From the NCBI GenBank assembly GCA_031549885.1, contig JAVBPD010000046.1:1-64000 (forward strand): a DNA stretch of 64,000 nt, in the 5' to 3' direction. Below are positions 17,861 to 26,535 of this stretch, in pieces (position 1 is the stretch's first letter; every line of letters begins with the position of its first letter). Made by a program: the position numbers and the translations under genes. The DNA is from WQUF01 sp031549885. GTDB taxonomy: Bacteria; Bacillota; Clostridia; Clostridiales; Clostridiaceae. The notes beneath the pieces are model-generated. The model was not told where the DNA came from. It saw only the letters and a program-made list of their open reading frames with translations, and ran no database searches.

Positions 17861-19129
17861 CTAAATGTTATTTAGGGAATTCTTTAAATCTTCTACAAGG
17901 TCTAGAACATTTTCACATCCCACAGATACTCTAATCATATCCTCAGTTACTCCTGCTTTTATTAAATCCTCGCCTGATAGCTGAGAATGAGTGGTTGAAG
18001 CTGGGTGAATCACAAGGGATTTTTGATCAGCTACATTTGCAAGGAGAGTAAATAACTTCAAGTTTTCAATAAATTTCTTTCCTGCTTCAAAGCCGCCTTT
18101 TACTCCAAATGTAAATATTGATCCACATCCTTTAGGGAAATACTTTTTGCATAATTCATAGTATTTTGATGTTTTAATTTCAGGATAGTTAATCCACTCC
18201 ACTTTATCATGAGTTTCTAAAAATTCTATTACTTTTCTCGTGTTATATACATGCCTTTCAACTCTAAGCGACAAAGTTTCCATGCCATTTAACACTAAAA
18301 ATGAATTAAACGGACTTATACAAGCTCCAGTATCCCTTAAAAGTTGAACTCTAGCTTTTGTTATAAATGCTTTCTCCCCTAATTCTGAATACACAACACC
18401 ATGATAATTATCATCAGGAGTTGTAAAATCAGGAAACCTTCCAGATGTATAATCAAATTTTCCGCCATCAACAATAATTCCAGCAATGCTAGTTCCATGT
18501 CCTTCTAAAAATTTAGTAGCAGAATGCACAACAATATCAGCCCCAAATTCAAATGGAGTAATAAGATAAGGTGTCCCAAAGGTATTATCAACAACAAGAG
18601 GAATTCCATGTTTATGTGAAATTTCTGCCACCTTTTCAATATCTATAAGGTTTATGCTTGGATTTCCAATTGTTTCAATGAATATCGCCTTTGTTTTATT
18701 AGTTATGGCTTTTTCAAAATTTAAAACATCATCTGGGTCAACAAATGTTGTATTAATTCCAAACCTCTTTAAGGTGCTCTTAAAAAGGGCAAATGTTCCA
18801 CCATATAAAGTTGAAGCTGCTACTATTTCATCGCCAGATGAAGCTAAGGTAAGTATAGTATAAGTAATAGCTGCAGAACCCGATGCAACAGCAAGAGCCC
18901 CAGCTCCTCCTTCTAAAATAGCAATTCTCTTTTCTAAAACTTCTGTCGTTGGATTCATTATTCTTGTATAAATATTTCCTTGTTCAGCTAGGGAAAATAA
19001 ATTAGCTGCATGATCTATGCTCTTAAATTCATAAGCTGCAGTTTGATAAATTGGGACAACACAAGCTCCTGTAGTAGGATCTGAAGTTTGCCCTGCCCTT
19101 AACTGATTAGTTTCAAAATGTAAATTCAT
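17861..19129 (-). CDS. metY: O-acetylhomoserine sulfhydrylase
   Basis: This PLP enzyme makes homocysteine from O-acetylhomoserine and sulfide. The product of 422 residues has the Cys/Met-metabolism fold: YTRIMNPTTEVLEKR near residue 60, ASGSAAITY, and the PLP lysine in VVHSATKFLEGHGTS (about 205). I start at the ATG at 19129 (MNLHFETNQL), 9-10 bases after AAAGGATGAG; an ATG three codons earlier abuts that ribosome site. It is the first gene after the SAM-I riboswitch. Confidence 0.94.
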   Translation of the reverse strand: MNLHFETNQLRAGQTSDPTTGACVVPIYQTAAYEFKSIDHAANLFSLAEQGNIYTRIMNPTTEVLEKRIAILEGGAGALAVASGSAAITYTILTLASSGDEIVAASTLYGGTFALFKSTLKRFGINTTFVDPDDVLNFEKAITNKTKAIFIETIGNPSINLIDIEKVAEISHKHGIPLVVDNTFGTPYLITPFEFGADIVVHSATKFLEGHGTSIAGIIVDGGKFDYTSGRFPDFTTPDDNYHGVVYSELGEKAFITKARVQLLRDTGACISPFNSFLVLNGMETLSLRVERHVYNTRKVIEFLETHDKVEWINYPEIKTSKYYELCKKYFPKGCGSIFTFGVKGGFEAGKKFIENLKLFTLLANVADQKSLVIHPASTTHSQLSGEDLIKAGVTEDMIRVSVGCENVLDLVEDLKNSLNNI

Positions 19130-19153
19130 TATTCTCATCCTTTCAATGTAAAT

Positions 19154-19182
19154 AAAAAAACCCTTCTTAAAAATAGAAGAGC
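19154..19182 (-). terminator. SAM-I riboswitch terminator
   Basis: On the minus strand CTCTTCT pairs with AGAAGGG around a short A/T loop, then a run of seven T. It is the expression platform between the aptamer and metY. Confidence 0.88.
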
Positions 19183-19199
19183 TATAAACTATTTATCTT

Positions 19200-19295
19200 C
19201 TATCTTCCATAAGCCTTTTGCTTACGTAGGAATTAGCACCTTGCATCGCAGGTTGCTGGGCTTCACAGGGCCAGTCCCTCCACCTCTCTTGATAG
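19200..19295 (-). promoter_or_regulatory. SAM-I (S-box) riboswitch aptamer
   Basis: On the minus strand the aptamer opens CTATCAAGAGAGGTGGAGG, then has GGCCCTGTGAAGCCC, GGCAACC-like CAGCAACC, AAGGTGCTAATTCC, and closes with GGAAGATAG. P1 is CTATC/GATAG. High SAM should stabilise P1, free the terminator and switch off metY-metA-(activation)-thioesterase-metH. Confidence 0.98.
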
Positions 19296-19310
19296 TTTTT
19301 AATTTTTATC

Positions 19311-19339
19311 ATTCTATCATTTAAAATTATAAGTGTCAA
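19311..19339 (-). promoter_or_regulatory. Promoter of the methionine operon
   Basis: On the minus strand TTGACA (19339-19334), 17 bases, TAGAAT (19316-19311), placing the start about 10 bp before the S-box. Confidence 0.83.
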
Positions 19340-19415
19340 TAAAGGAAAACAATTTCAAAGAAACAAAACTTTTTGGAATGAAAGAAAAATGAAAGATTCT
19401 AGAAATCAAATCATA

Positions 19416-19453
19416 AAAAAGGTTGCCTTAATGATTTTAAAACAACCTTTTTA
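19416..19453 (-). terminator. Terminator of the small secreted-protein gene
   Basis: AAAAAGGTTG and CAACCTTTTT flank a 17-base loop just after the stop of the gene at 19461-20072, with a T run on the minus strand. The symmetrical A and T tracts would let it work in both directions. Confidence 0.85.
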
Positions 19454-19460
19454 ATAAGTT

Positions 19461-20072
19461 TTACTTTAAAATTACCCCATCAAATCCACTGTCAAAGTCA
19501 GCTTTTGTGATCTTTTCAAGATTTGTTACAAAGTAATATTTATTTTGCCCATCGTCATACAATGTTAAATTTTTATAATTCTTTGTTGTAATTTCACCAG
19601 AGCCAAATTTATCTCGAGTAGTATCTGATATAACAGTGAACACTCCATTATTGTACAAAAAATCTGTGATTATTGGATCGCCTTCAATTGTAAACTGAAC
19701 TTTTCTTAAAAATGCGCTTTGATTTTTAGATATCTTTTCTAAAAACTCATTCATAACATTTTCATTTGAAATATTGCCATGAACATCAACATAATCTCCA
19801 TTTTTTATAGCCATATCTGATGTGTAATCTTTAGGCAAGCTTTCAATTTTTATAGGAGATTTTACAGATGTACTATTTCCAGTTACTATAGTGTAATTAA
19901 TGTCACCAACGTCTATATTATATTTAGTCTTTAGATATTCAGAAATGCTCGTTAAAATCCTGTTAACCGTGTAATTAATTTCATCTGGCTTAGTACCCGC
20001 AAAACACACATTAGAAAAACACAATACAGAAACCATAGCTGAAATAAAGATCTTTAAAAACTTGTTTTTCAT
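19461..20072 (-). CDS. Small secreted protein, DUF4362-like
   Basis: The 203 residues start with a signal peptide (KNKFLK, hydrophobic core, cleavage near CFA-GT at about residue 26). The mature part contains NGDYVDVHGNISNE and FTIEGDPIITDFLYNNG, which resemble the DUF4362 pattern of small Firmicute exported proteins. No catalytic motif is seen and the function is unknown. The ribosome site is GGGGAG, and the gene has its own promoter and terminator, so it is monocistronic. The family call is from memory of the motif and moderately sure; export is well supported. Confidence 0.75.
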   Translation of the reverse strand: MKNKFLKIFISAMVSVLCFSNVCFAGTKPDEINYTVNRILTSISEYLKTKYNIDVGDINYTIVTGNSTSVKSPIKIESLPKDYTSDMAIKNGDYVDVHGNISNENVMNEFLEKISKNQSAFLRKVQFTIEGDPIITDFLYNNGVFTVISDTTRDKFGSGEITTKNYKNLTLYDDGQNKYYFVTNLEKITKADFDSGFDGVILK

Positions 20073-20118
20073 AAAAACTTTCTCCCCTTTTAATATATTA
20101 ACTTAAGCTATTGTATTA

Positions 20119-20148
20119 ATTATATATGGTTAAAGTAGGACAATACAA
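20119..20148 (-). promoter_or_regulatory. Likely promoter of the secreted-protein gene
   Basis: On the minus strand TTGTAT (20148-20143), 18 bases, TATAAT (20124-20119), about 45 bp before the start codon. Confidence 0.55.
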
Positions 20149-20170
20149 CTTAATTTGCAATAACAAAGCT

Positions 20171-21256
20171 TTATTTAATCAAAACCATTCCAATTACATA
20201 AATGCTTAAAAATGATTTTACTAACACTGCAAACGTAAATATGCTATTTCTATCAGATACAACCATGGTTTTAATTACACCTATGATTTTTTTATTTCCT
20301 GCTTTAAAAATATCCGTTACTGTCTTTAACCCTTTTGATTCTAACGAATTAAAAAATAAATTTGTAAACGCTTTTCTCTGTTCTAATTCAACTCCATCAA
20401 TCCAATTATTAAGCATTTTACTTATTAAAACAGATTGCTTTATAAATTTTTCTTTTCTTACAAAGTTATTTCCTTCTACTTCCCAAGTCATGCTATCGTG
20501 CTGAAATATACCCTTAGCAGTGCTGTTTACAATGGTGTAATCTTTTATTGCTTTATGTTTGAAAAGCATACCAAAAACACAGTATCCTGGAACAAAGCGA
20601 ATTAATTTATTTGCAATGTTTTTATATTCATTGCTCTTAAATATTTGCTTATCAAACCCTGGTCCATCGTTATCATAAACTTCAATAATTTTATTTTTTA
20701 TTGAATCTTGGCACCACATTGAGGCAAATACAGCTAAATTCCCGCCTTTTGAATGGCCACCAACCCTAAAAAACTTATTGGAATTAGCTAAAGTATTTTC
20801 TAAGTAAGATAGTGCTTCAACTTGGGAAGGAGTTGTTCTATAGCTCATGCTAAAGTCTTCTTGCCAAGATATTAAGCGATCATCTGTGCCTCTAAAGGCA
20901 ACATATACACTGCCATCGTCTAATTCTATATGCAAAGCTGCAAATTGTTTTTGCTCTTTTTCATCAAATAAACTAATATATTGAGATAACTTTGCTTCTT
21001 TAAAGCGCTTGCAATTAGCCATACCTTTTAGCACAAGATGAGTTAAGCCACTTAATTCACTCTCAGAAAACTTTAAAAAATATGCATAACATGCTTCTTG
21101 TACCTTTATAAAATCATTAGAATCTATAGATGGTACAATTTCTTCAAAATCTAAATATGATATTTGAGATAAAATTAAATTATCCACCTCATTGAATTTT
21201 GAATCTTGAAAAGTATTATCACCATATTTATCTAAATATGTCAATATATCTCCCAT
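20171..21256 (-). CDS. DUF2974 alpha/beta-hydrolase-fold protein
   Basis: The 361 residues match the Mbeg1-like/DUF2974 family of lipase-like proteins: an N-terminal MGDILTYLDKYG, then FAALHIELDDGSVYVAFRGTD, and the nucleophile elbow GGHSKGGNLAVFAS (Ser about residue 169), followed by NDGPGFD. A hydrophobic stretch near the C-terminus (FAVLVKSFLSIYVIGMVLI) may be a membrane segment. The substrate is unknown in the family. ATG after GGGAG. It stands alone between terminators. Confidence 0.85.
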   Translation of the reverse strand: MGDILTYLDKYGDNTFQDSKFNEVDNLILSQISYLDFEEIVPSIDSNDFIKVQEACYAYFLKFSESELSGLTHLVLKGMANCKRFKEAKLSQYISLFDEKEQKQFAALHIELDDGSVYVAFRGTDDRLISWQEDFSMSYRTTPSQVEALSYLENTLANSNKFFRVGGHSKGGNLAVFASMWCQDSIKNKIIEVYDNDGPGFDKQIFKSNEYKNIANKLIRFVPGYCVFGMLFKHKAIKDYTIVNSTAKGIFQHDSMTWEVEGNNFVRKEKFIKQSVLISKMLNNWIDGVELEQRKAFTNLFFNSLESKGLKTVTDIFKAGNKKIIGVIKTMVVSDRNSIFTFAVLVKSFLSIYVIGMVLIK

Positions 21257-21414
21257 CGCCTCTCCCTTCTAGATATTTATTAGTATTTTTATATATTTAA
21301 CTTATAAACAAATCTTTAAAAAAGTGAATTCATTATAAATAAAAAATACCTATAAATTTAATTTTATCCCTTATAAAGGAAAAAATACTTAAAAGTACAT
21401 CTAATTAAAACGAA

Positions 21415-21447
21415 AAAAAGTTCAAACTAAAAAGCTTGAACTTTTTT
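21415..21447 (-). terminator. Terminator of the glycoside-utilisation operon
   Basis: AAAAAAGTTCAA and TTGAACTTTTTT (12-bp stem, 9-base loop) follow the GH43 stop directly, with T runs on both strands. Confidence 0.88.
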
Positions 21448-21449
21448 AA

Positions 21450-23021
21450 CTATTTTTCTATATATTTAAAATACTTAAAATCAGCATAACATGAACAGTT
21501 TTCCAAATCGTTACAGCTCATTCCTATAAAAGCACCAGTAAATCCATGAGGCTCTACATATTCATCGGACAAAATAGATGAATCTATGTTGTTTCCAATT
21601 TGCTTATACTCTTTGCCATCTAATGAACATAGAAATTTACCACAGCTAAAATGAACCTGAAGCTTCATCCAAATAACATCATCTACTAAATCCACAAATT
21701 CTCTACCTAAAATCTCAAATTTTCCTCTGTCTACCATAAATACATTAACCACATTTTTATCTATAGTTTCATCATAAGTTAAGCAAAAATAATACTGATT
21801 TTTTTCATTATATCTATAAATCATCCCAGCCATCTTTTTAAAATGCTTAAATGAAAATTTAAAACAAGTTTCTGCTTCAAATTTAAAGGAAGTCTGCCTT
21901 CTTGCAACAAGTGACTGTTCATGGACTGAATATATAGAATGCTTTCCATAAATCCTTAAATTATTGTTAATTAACTCAAATCTTTCATTTGAAAATGGAA
22001 TTCTTAAGGTTTGAAAATCATTTAAAAAATCAAAATTTTCAAAAGTATAATTCTTTGCTTCATTTTCTCTCTTTTTAGTTTCATAAGGAACTAAAACAGT
22101 AACTGGCGGATTATAATCCTTAGATAAAAGATAAGGCCAATTATTTTCCCATTTTACCTCTGCAATGGCCGTTTCTCTCCCTAAAACGCTCCTCCTTGTA
22201 TTAGGTATAGGTCTTGAACATAAAAATGCTATCCACCATCTTCCATCTAATCCACAGCATAAGCTTCCATGGCCTGCTTTTAAAAGCTCTAAATCATAAT
22301 TATCCCTTGAAGACACTAAATATTTATTAGGATGAATTTCATAAGGTCCTGTTATATTTTTAGATCTTGCTACAGTAATTGCATGCCCATAACTTGTTGA
22401 TCCTTCAGCTGTCAATAAATAATAATAACCATCTTTTTTATAAATATGAGGCGCTTCTGTATATCCTATTTCTGTACCATTAAATATTTTATATTTTGGG
22501 CCAAATAATTCAAAACTATCTGGGTTTAACTCTTGCATAATAATCCCAGTAAATTTTTTAACCCCTTCCTTTCTATAATCCCATTCCATGTTTAAAATCC
22601 ACTTTTTTCCGTCATCATCATGAAATAAAGAAGGATCAAATCCTGAGCAGTTTAAAAACTTGGGATTTTCCCAAACTTTATCTATAGAATTTGCACAGGT
22701 TATATAATTAAAACTGTCTTGAAATGGATCATCTGTCCAAGTTTTTACATCTGTAAAAATCAGGTAAAACTTACCATTGCTATAGGATAAACAAGGTGCC
22801 CATACTCCACCAGAAGACACATTCCCTTTCATGTCTAAATGTTTAATTGATTTTAAAGGTCTTGATATTAATTCCCAGTCACTAAGATTTTTTGAATGGT
22901 AAATAGATACTCCTGGAAACCATTCAAATGTAGAAGTTGCAATATAAAAATCTTCACCAATGGCTAAAATGCTTGGATCTGGGTTAAATCCTCTTAAAAT
23001 CGGGTTTTCTATTATTCCCAT
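21450..23021 (-). CDS. Glycoside hydrolase family 43 (beta-xylosidase-like)
   Basis: The 523 residues form a five-blade propeller with the catalytic base Asp in RGFNPDPSILAIG (about residue 15), the pKa-modulating Asp in NCSGFDPSLF, and the general acid Glu in GYTEAPHIYK (about 190). A C-terminal beta-sandwich (about 330-523), as in XynB-type enzymes, completes it. No signal peptide, so it is cytoplasmic. Such enzymes remove xylose or arabinose from short oligosaccharides; the exact substrate cannot be read here. It is the last gene of the transporter operon, after the lacI-family gene. Confidence 0.88.
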   Translation of the reverse strand: MGIIENPILRGFNPDPSILAIGEDFYIATSTFEWFPGVSIYHSKNLSDWELISRPLKSIKHLDMKGNVSSGGVWAPCLSYSNGKFYLIFTDVKTWTDDPFQDSFNYITCANSIDKVWENPKFLNCSGFDPSLFHDDDGKKWILNMEWDYRKEGVKKFTGIIMQELNPDSFELFGPKYKIFNGTEIGYTEAPHIYKKDGYYYLLTAEGSTSYGHAITVARSKNITGPYEIHPNKYLVSSRDNYDLELLKAGHGSLCCGLDGRWWIAFLCSRPIPNTRRSVLGRETAIAEVKWENNWPYLLSKDYNPPVTVLVPYETKKRENEAKNYTFENFDFLNDFQTLRIPFSNERFELINNNLRIYGKHSIYSVHEQSLVARRQTSFKFEAETCFKFSFKHFKKMAGMIYRYNEKNQYYFCLTYDETIDKNVVNVFMVDRGKFEILGREFVDLVDDVIWMKLQVHFSCGKFLCSLDGKEYKQIGNNIDSSILSDEYVEPHGFTGAFIGMSCNDLENCSCYADFKYFKYIEK

Positions 23022-23032
23022 TATTTATTCTC

Positions 23033-24070
23033 CTATTTTAACTTTCCTGTAGATTCTCTTATAATAAGTTCAGTTTTTATATTGTAAAAATCATCATGAA
23101 TAAAAGATTCATCCTCTTCTTCAGTATTTTCTAACTTTTCAAATAAAAGCCTTGCACATGCCTCTCCTTGTTCATATTTTGGATGTTTTATTGTTGTAAG
23201 AGTTGGAGTGGTGAGTTCACACATGTCAATATCGTCAAATCCAACAATTGAAATATCATCTGGTATAGATAATCCCTTGCTTCTAATGGCCTTCATAGCA
23301 CCTAAAGCCATTAAATCATTAGCACAAAAAATAGCAGTAGGAGGGTCTTTTAAATTTAAAAGCTTTATAGTAGAGTCATACCCACCATTCCAACTAAAGC
23401 TGCCATCATTTATATACTCTTTTTTTATGGCAATATTATTTTTTTCTAAAAAGTCCACATATCCCTTATACCTATCTTTTCCAGACTTTGCAGTCATATC
23501 GCCTAATATAAAAGCAATGTCCCTATGCCCTAAAGAGAATAAATGGTCCATTGCCTTTAAAGATCCCCCATAGTTATCTACTTTAATTGTATCAATATCA
23601 ATGCTCTGTGTATTTAAATAATCTACAAAAACAAGCTGAACCTGATTTTTGTACTCTTTAATTTTATAATCATTTAACCTTGATTTAATAAGTATAATTC
23701 CTGCAACCCTTTTTGATAGCAGCATATCCATATATTGAACTTCCTTTTCATATTTTCTGTCAGAGTTGCATAATAAAATAGTATATCCTTTTGAATTAGC
23801 AAAATCTTCCACGCCCTTTGCCACTGCTGGATAAAACGGATTGTCAATAGTTGGAACAATAAGACCAATTGTATTGGTCTTATTTGTTTTTAAACTCTTT
23901 GCGGTTAGATTTGGTATATACTTTAATTCCTTCATAGCATCTAAAACCTTGATTTTATTATCTTTTTTCACAGAACCAAGGCCATTTATAACATTAGAAA
24001 CAGTTCCAACAGATACTCCTGCTTTTTTTGCTAAATCTTTAATTGTAATTATTTTAATATCTTGCTTCAA
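23033..24070 (-). CDS. LacI-family transcriptional regulator of the locus
   Basis: The 345 residues comprise an N-terminal HTH (ITIKDLAKKAGVSVGTVSNVINGLGSV) and a periplasmic-binding-like sugar domain (about 65-340, TIGLIVPTIDNPFYPAVAKG). The hinge helix region reads YIPNLTAKSLK, with Leu-free NLTAKSLKT rather than the usual NxxARxL. It starts with TTG and has a weak ribosome site (AGGGTG), which would keep levels low. It lies inside the operon, so control is probably autoregulatory. It is the best candidate to bind the palindromes at 37980 and 49181. Confidence 0.92.
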   Translation of the reverse strand: MKQDIKIITIKDLAKKAGVSVGTVSNVINGLGSVKKDNKIKVLDAMKELKYIPNLTAKSLKTNKTNTIGLIVPTIDNPFYPAVAKGVEDFANSKGYTILLCNSDRKYEKEVQYMDMLLSKRVAGIILIKSRLNDYKIKEYKNQVQLVFVDYLNTQSIDIDTIKVDNYGGSLKAMDHLFSLGHRDIAFILGDMTAKSGKDRYKGYVDFLEKNNIAIKKEYINDGSFSWNGGYDSTIKLLNLKDPPTAIFCANDLMALGAMKAIRSKGLSIPDDISIVGFDDIDMCELTTPTLTTIKHPKYEQGEACARLLFEKLENTEEEDESFIHDDFYNIKTELIIRESTGKLK

Positions 24071-24089
24071 AGTACCACACCCTAATTAT

Positions 24090-26522
24090 TTAAATTTCAT
24101 CTTCTATTAAATTGCATTCTAAAACTTCCCCATTATCCTTGATTTTTAACGTTTTAATTTCACAAGGTTTAAAACATGCAGTATAATTTACATCCATAAT
24201 TGGAATTGATATTTCGCATCTTTCTTCCATGCCAAATGGCTCATAAATTCTTATAACAATTCCATCATCATCCTCAGATCTTTTCATAGCTCCTAATATT
24301 AAGTTCTTGTTATTAAATTTTAAAAAGCTATCTTTACATTTTAAATTACCTTCATGATAAGTTTCAAACAAAGCAGTTAATGGCTGATTATATTCCCACG
24401 CTTTTTTAGGAATATTTTCACTTTGTAGAGTATTTTTATGTGGATAAATCATATAATTACAGCTTGATTCTCCCAAATCTAAATATTCATAATCCTCTTC
24501 ATCATTTGGCACTTTAGGATCGTGATGAGCATATATTGGAGTTCTTAGCACAGTAAATCCAATTTCTTTATTTAAAACATCAATTGAGTATTTAGAATCA
24601 TTTATTATAGAAAATCCTGAAGTTCTTGCAACACCTAATATATCTTCACCAAGGATAGTACCTGAAATATCCATATAGTTTTGATAAGGATATTCTTCTC
24701 CATCCATTTCTCTTTCCACAAATCCATATGGAGATCCAAAGCTTCCCTTTCTATGAATAAAGTTTACAGGATATTTTACTTTTAAAACCCTATGCTTTTC
24801 TTTAAAATCTATTTTCATTTTAACATAAATACCAGGTATATCTCTATAAATTGTATAATATTTTAAAATGGCCGAATCATTGTACTTAAGAGAAACCCTT
24901 ATGGTACTTCTGACAGCCCCATTTTCAATAAGTTTTATAGATGATAATTCAAATTGGCCTTCTTTATCTCTATAGCTTCTCACAAGATGCGACCATGTGT
25001 CACTGTAATCTTTCATAACCTCGCACCTTCCACCATCAGAAGATAAATATTCCCTATTTTCATCATCTTTTATGCTTGTTATTGATCCTGTTTTATCATT
25101 AAATAAAACTTTATGAAATTTATTTTCCATATAAATATCATCTGCATTTAATGGAGGAAATGCGCTTGGAGTAGCCTGTGAATATAGTTTATAAAGTCTC
25201 CATCCTAAAGAAGGCACCTTTGCTACAAATACTATTCTGCCCCTTCCATTGCAATATGCTGATGATTGCACAACCTGATAAGGTATTTCAATGCCGTCTT
25301 CATCTGTAATTTTAAAAGGTTTATTTGATGGAACTAAAGCTTCTATTTCTACTGGCATTTCTACTTCCCAACCATGAGGATTAAAGACAACAATAGGTTT
25401 TAAATTTTCTTCTTCTTTAATGTTTATATTCCAGGATATGGCTTGTTTCGCATAATTCTCATTTCTATTTGCAATGGAAATAGCCTCTCCGTACATATCC
25501 CTTGCATCATCGTAAGCTTCCTTTAAGCTTGTGCCTGCAAGAATGTCGTGGAATTGATTAAATAACACATTTTTCCATGCTAGTTTGTAATCACAAGGAT
25601 AATTTTGAAGCCCTAACTTGTCTGCAATAGTGGCAAACTTTTCTGAAGATGCTAATTTATTTTCGCTTCTTCTGTTCCATTCTTTAATATTAATGTGAGC
25701 GCTATAACATCCACTAGCATGGTGAAGCAAATCCCCAGTGTATTCAGGTATATTAAAGTTATCTTTACTTGCATCATCAAAAAATTCATTAGGGCTTGAA
25801 AATTTAAGGTCCACATTCTCCATTTTTTTATTTAAATCTCTAATGCTTTCAATATTTTGTTTTGTAGGTCCTCCTCCATGATTTCCCACTCCATAAAAGC
25901 ACATCCCTTTATTAATTCCAAACCTTAATTCATCAGCACATCTTTTAGCATGCATTTCTAATTCTTTTCCCCAGGAACAATATTCAAAAGGTATTCTTTG
26001 GGTTAATACCTTAGAACCATCCTTTGATCTAAAGTAAAATAATTCTGAAGGCAGCGCAAGTTCATGAGGCCCTGGCCTTAAAAAAGTATATGCCTTCATT
26101 CCACCTTTATTTAAAAACTGCGGCAAGCTCCCACTGTGTCCAAAACTATCCACATTATATCCAACTTCTGCAATGACCCCAAATTTTTCCCTAAAATATC
26201 TTTGAGAATAGAGAATATGCCTTGCAAATGATTCGCCAGAAGGAATATTACAATCAGGTTGAACCCACATTCCTCCAACAATCACCCATCTTCCTTCCTT
26301 AATTCTTGCTCTTATTTCCTCAAACATTTTAAAATCATTTTTTTCAATCCACTCATAACTTGAAGCTGAGCTACAAGTAAATATGAAATCATCATATTCT
26401 TCCATTCTTAAAAGAGCTGATTTAAAGGTAGCCTTGGTTTCTTGAAAACCTTCAGTCCATTGCCAAAGCCAAACTTGATCTATATGAGCATTTCCTATCA
26501 TATACAAAGTTTTTTCTTTCAT
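24090..26522 (-). CDS. Alpha-mannosidase, GH38 (copy 1)
   Basis: Retaining zinc-dependent alpha-mannosidase. The 810 residues show the Zn motif IGNAHIDQVWLW near residue 13, the nucleophile Asp in VGYNVDSFGHSG (about 125), and GVGNHGGGPT near 214, followed by the helical and C-terminal beta domains. I start at ATG 26522 (MKEKTLYM), 5 bases after GGAGG, rather than an ATG four codons earlier. No signal peptide. It is clearly related in layout to the copies at 26536 and 32239, suggesting lineage-specific duplication for different alpha-mannosyl linkages. Confidence 0.94.
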   Translation of the reverse strand: MKEKTLYMIGNAHIDQVWLWQWTEGFQETKATFKSALLRMEEYDDFIFTCSSASSYEWIEKNDFKMFEEIRARIKEGRWVIVGGMWVQPDCNIPSGESFARHILYSQRYFREKFGVIAEVGYNVDSFGHSGSLPQFLNKGGMKAYTFLRPGPHELALPSELFYFRSKDGSKVLTQRIPFEYCSWGKELEMHAKRCADELRFGINKGMCFYGVGNHGGGPTKQNIESIRDLNKKMENVDLKFSSPNEFFDDASKDNFNIPEYTGDLLHHASGCYSAHINIKEWNRRSENKLASSEKFATIADKLGLQNYPCDYKLAWKNVLFNQFHDILAGTSLKEAYDDARDMYGEAISIANRNENYAKQAISWNINIKEEENLKPIVVFNPHGWEVEMPVEIEALVPSNKPFKITDEDGIEIPYQVVQSSAYCNGRGRIVFVAKVPSLGWRLYKLYSQATPSAFPPLNADDIYMENKFHKVLFNDKTGSITSIKDDENREYLSSDGGRCEVMKDYSDTWSHLVRSYRDKEGQFELSSIKLIENGAVRSTIRVSLKYNDSAILKYYTIYRDIPGIYVKMKIDFKEKHRVLKVKYPVNFIHRKGSFGSPYGFVEREMDGEEYPYQNYMDISGTILGEDILGVARTSGFSIINDSKYSIDVLNKEIGFTVLRTPIYAHHDPKVPNDEEDYEYLDLGESSCNYMIYPHKNTLQSENIPKKAWEYNQPLTALFETYHEGNLKCKDSFLKFNNKNLILGAMKRSEDDDGIVIRIYEPFGMEERCEISIPIMDVNYTACFKPCEIKTLKIKDNGEVLECNLIEDEI

Positions 26523-26535
26523 AATATCCTCCATA

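Noticed and set aside
20202..20504. 100-codon plus-strand frame opposite the DUF2974 gene
   Set aside because: No ribosome site or family pattern, entirely inside a supported gene on the other strand.
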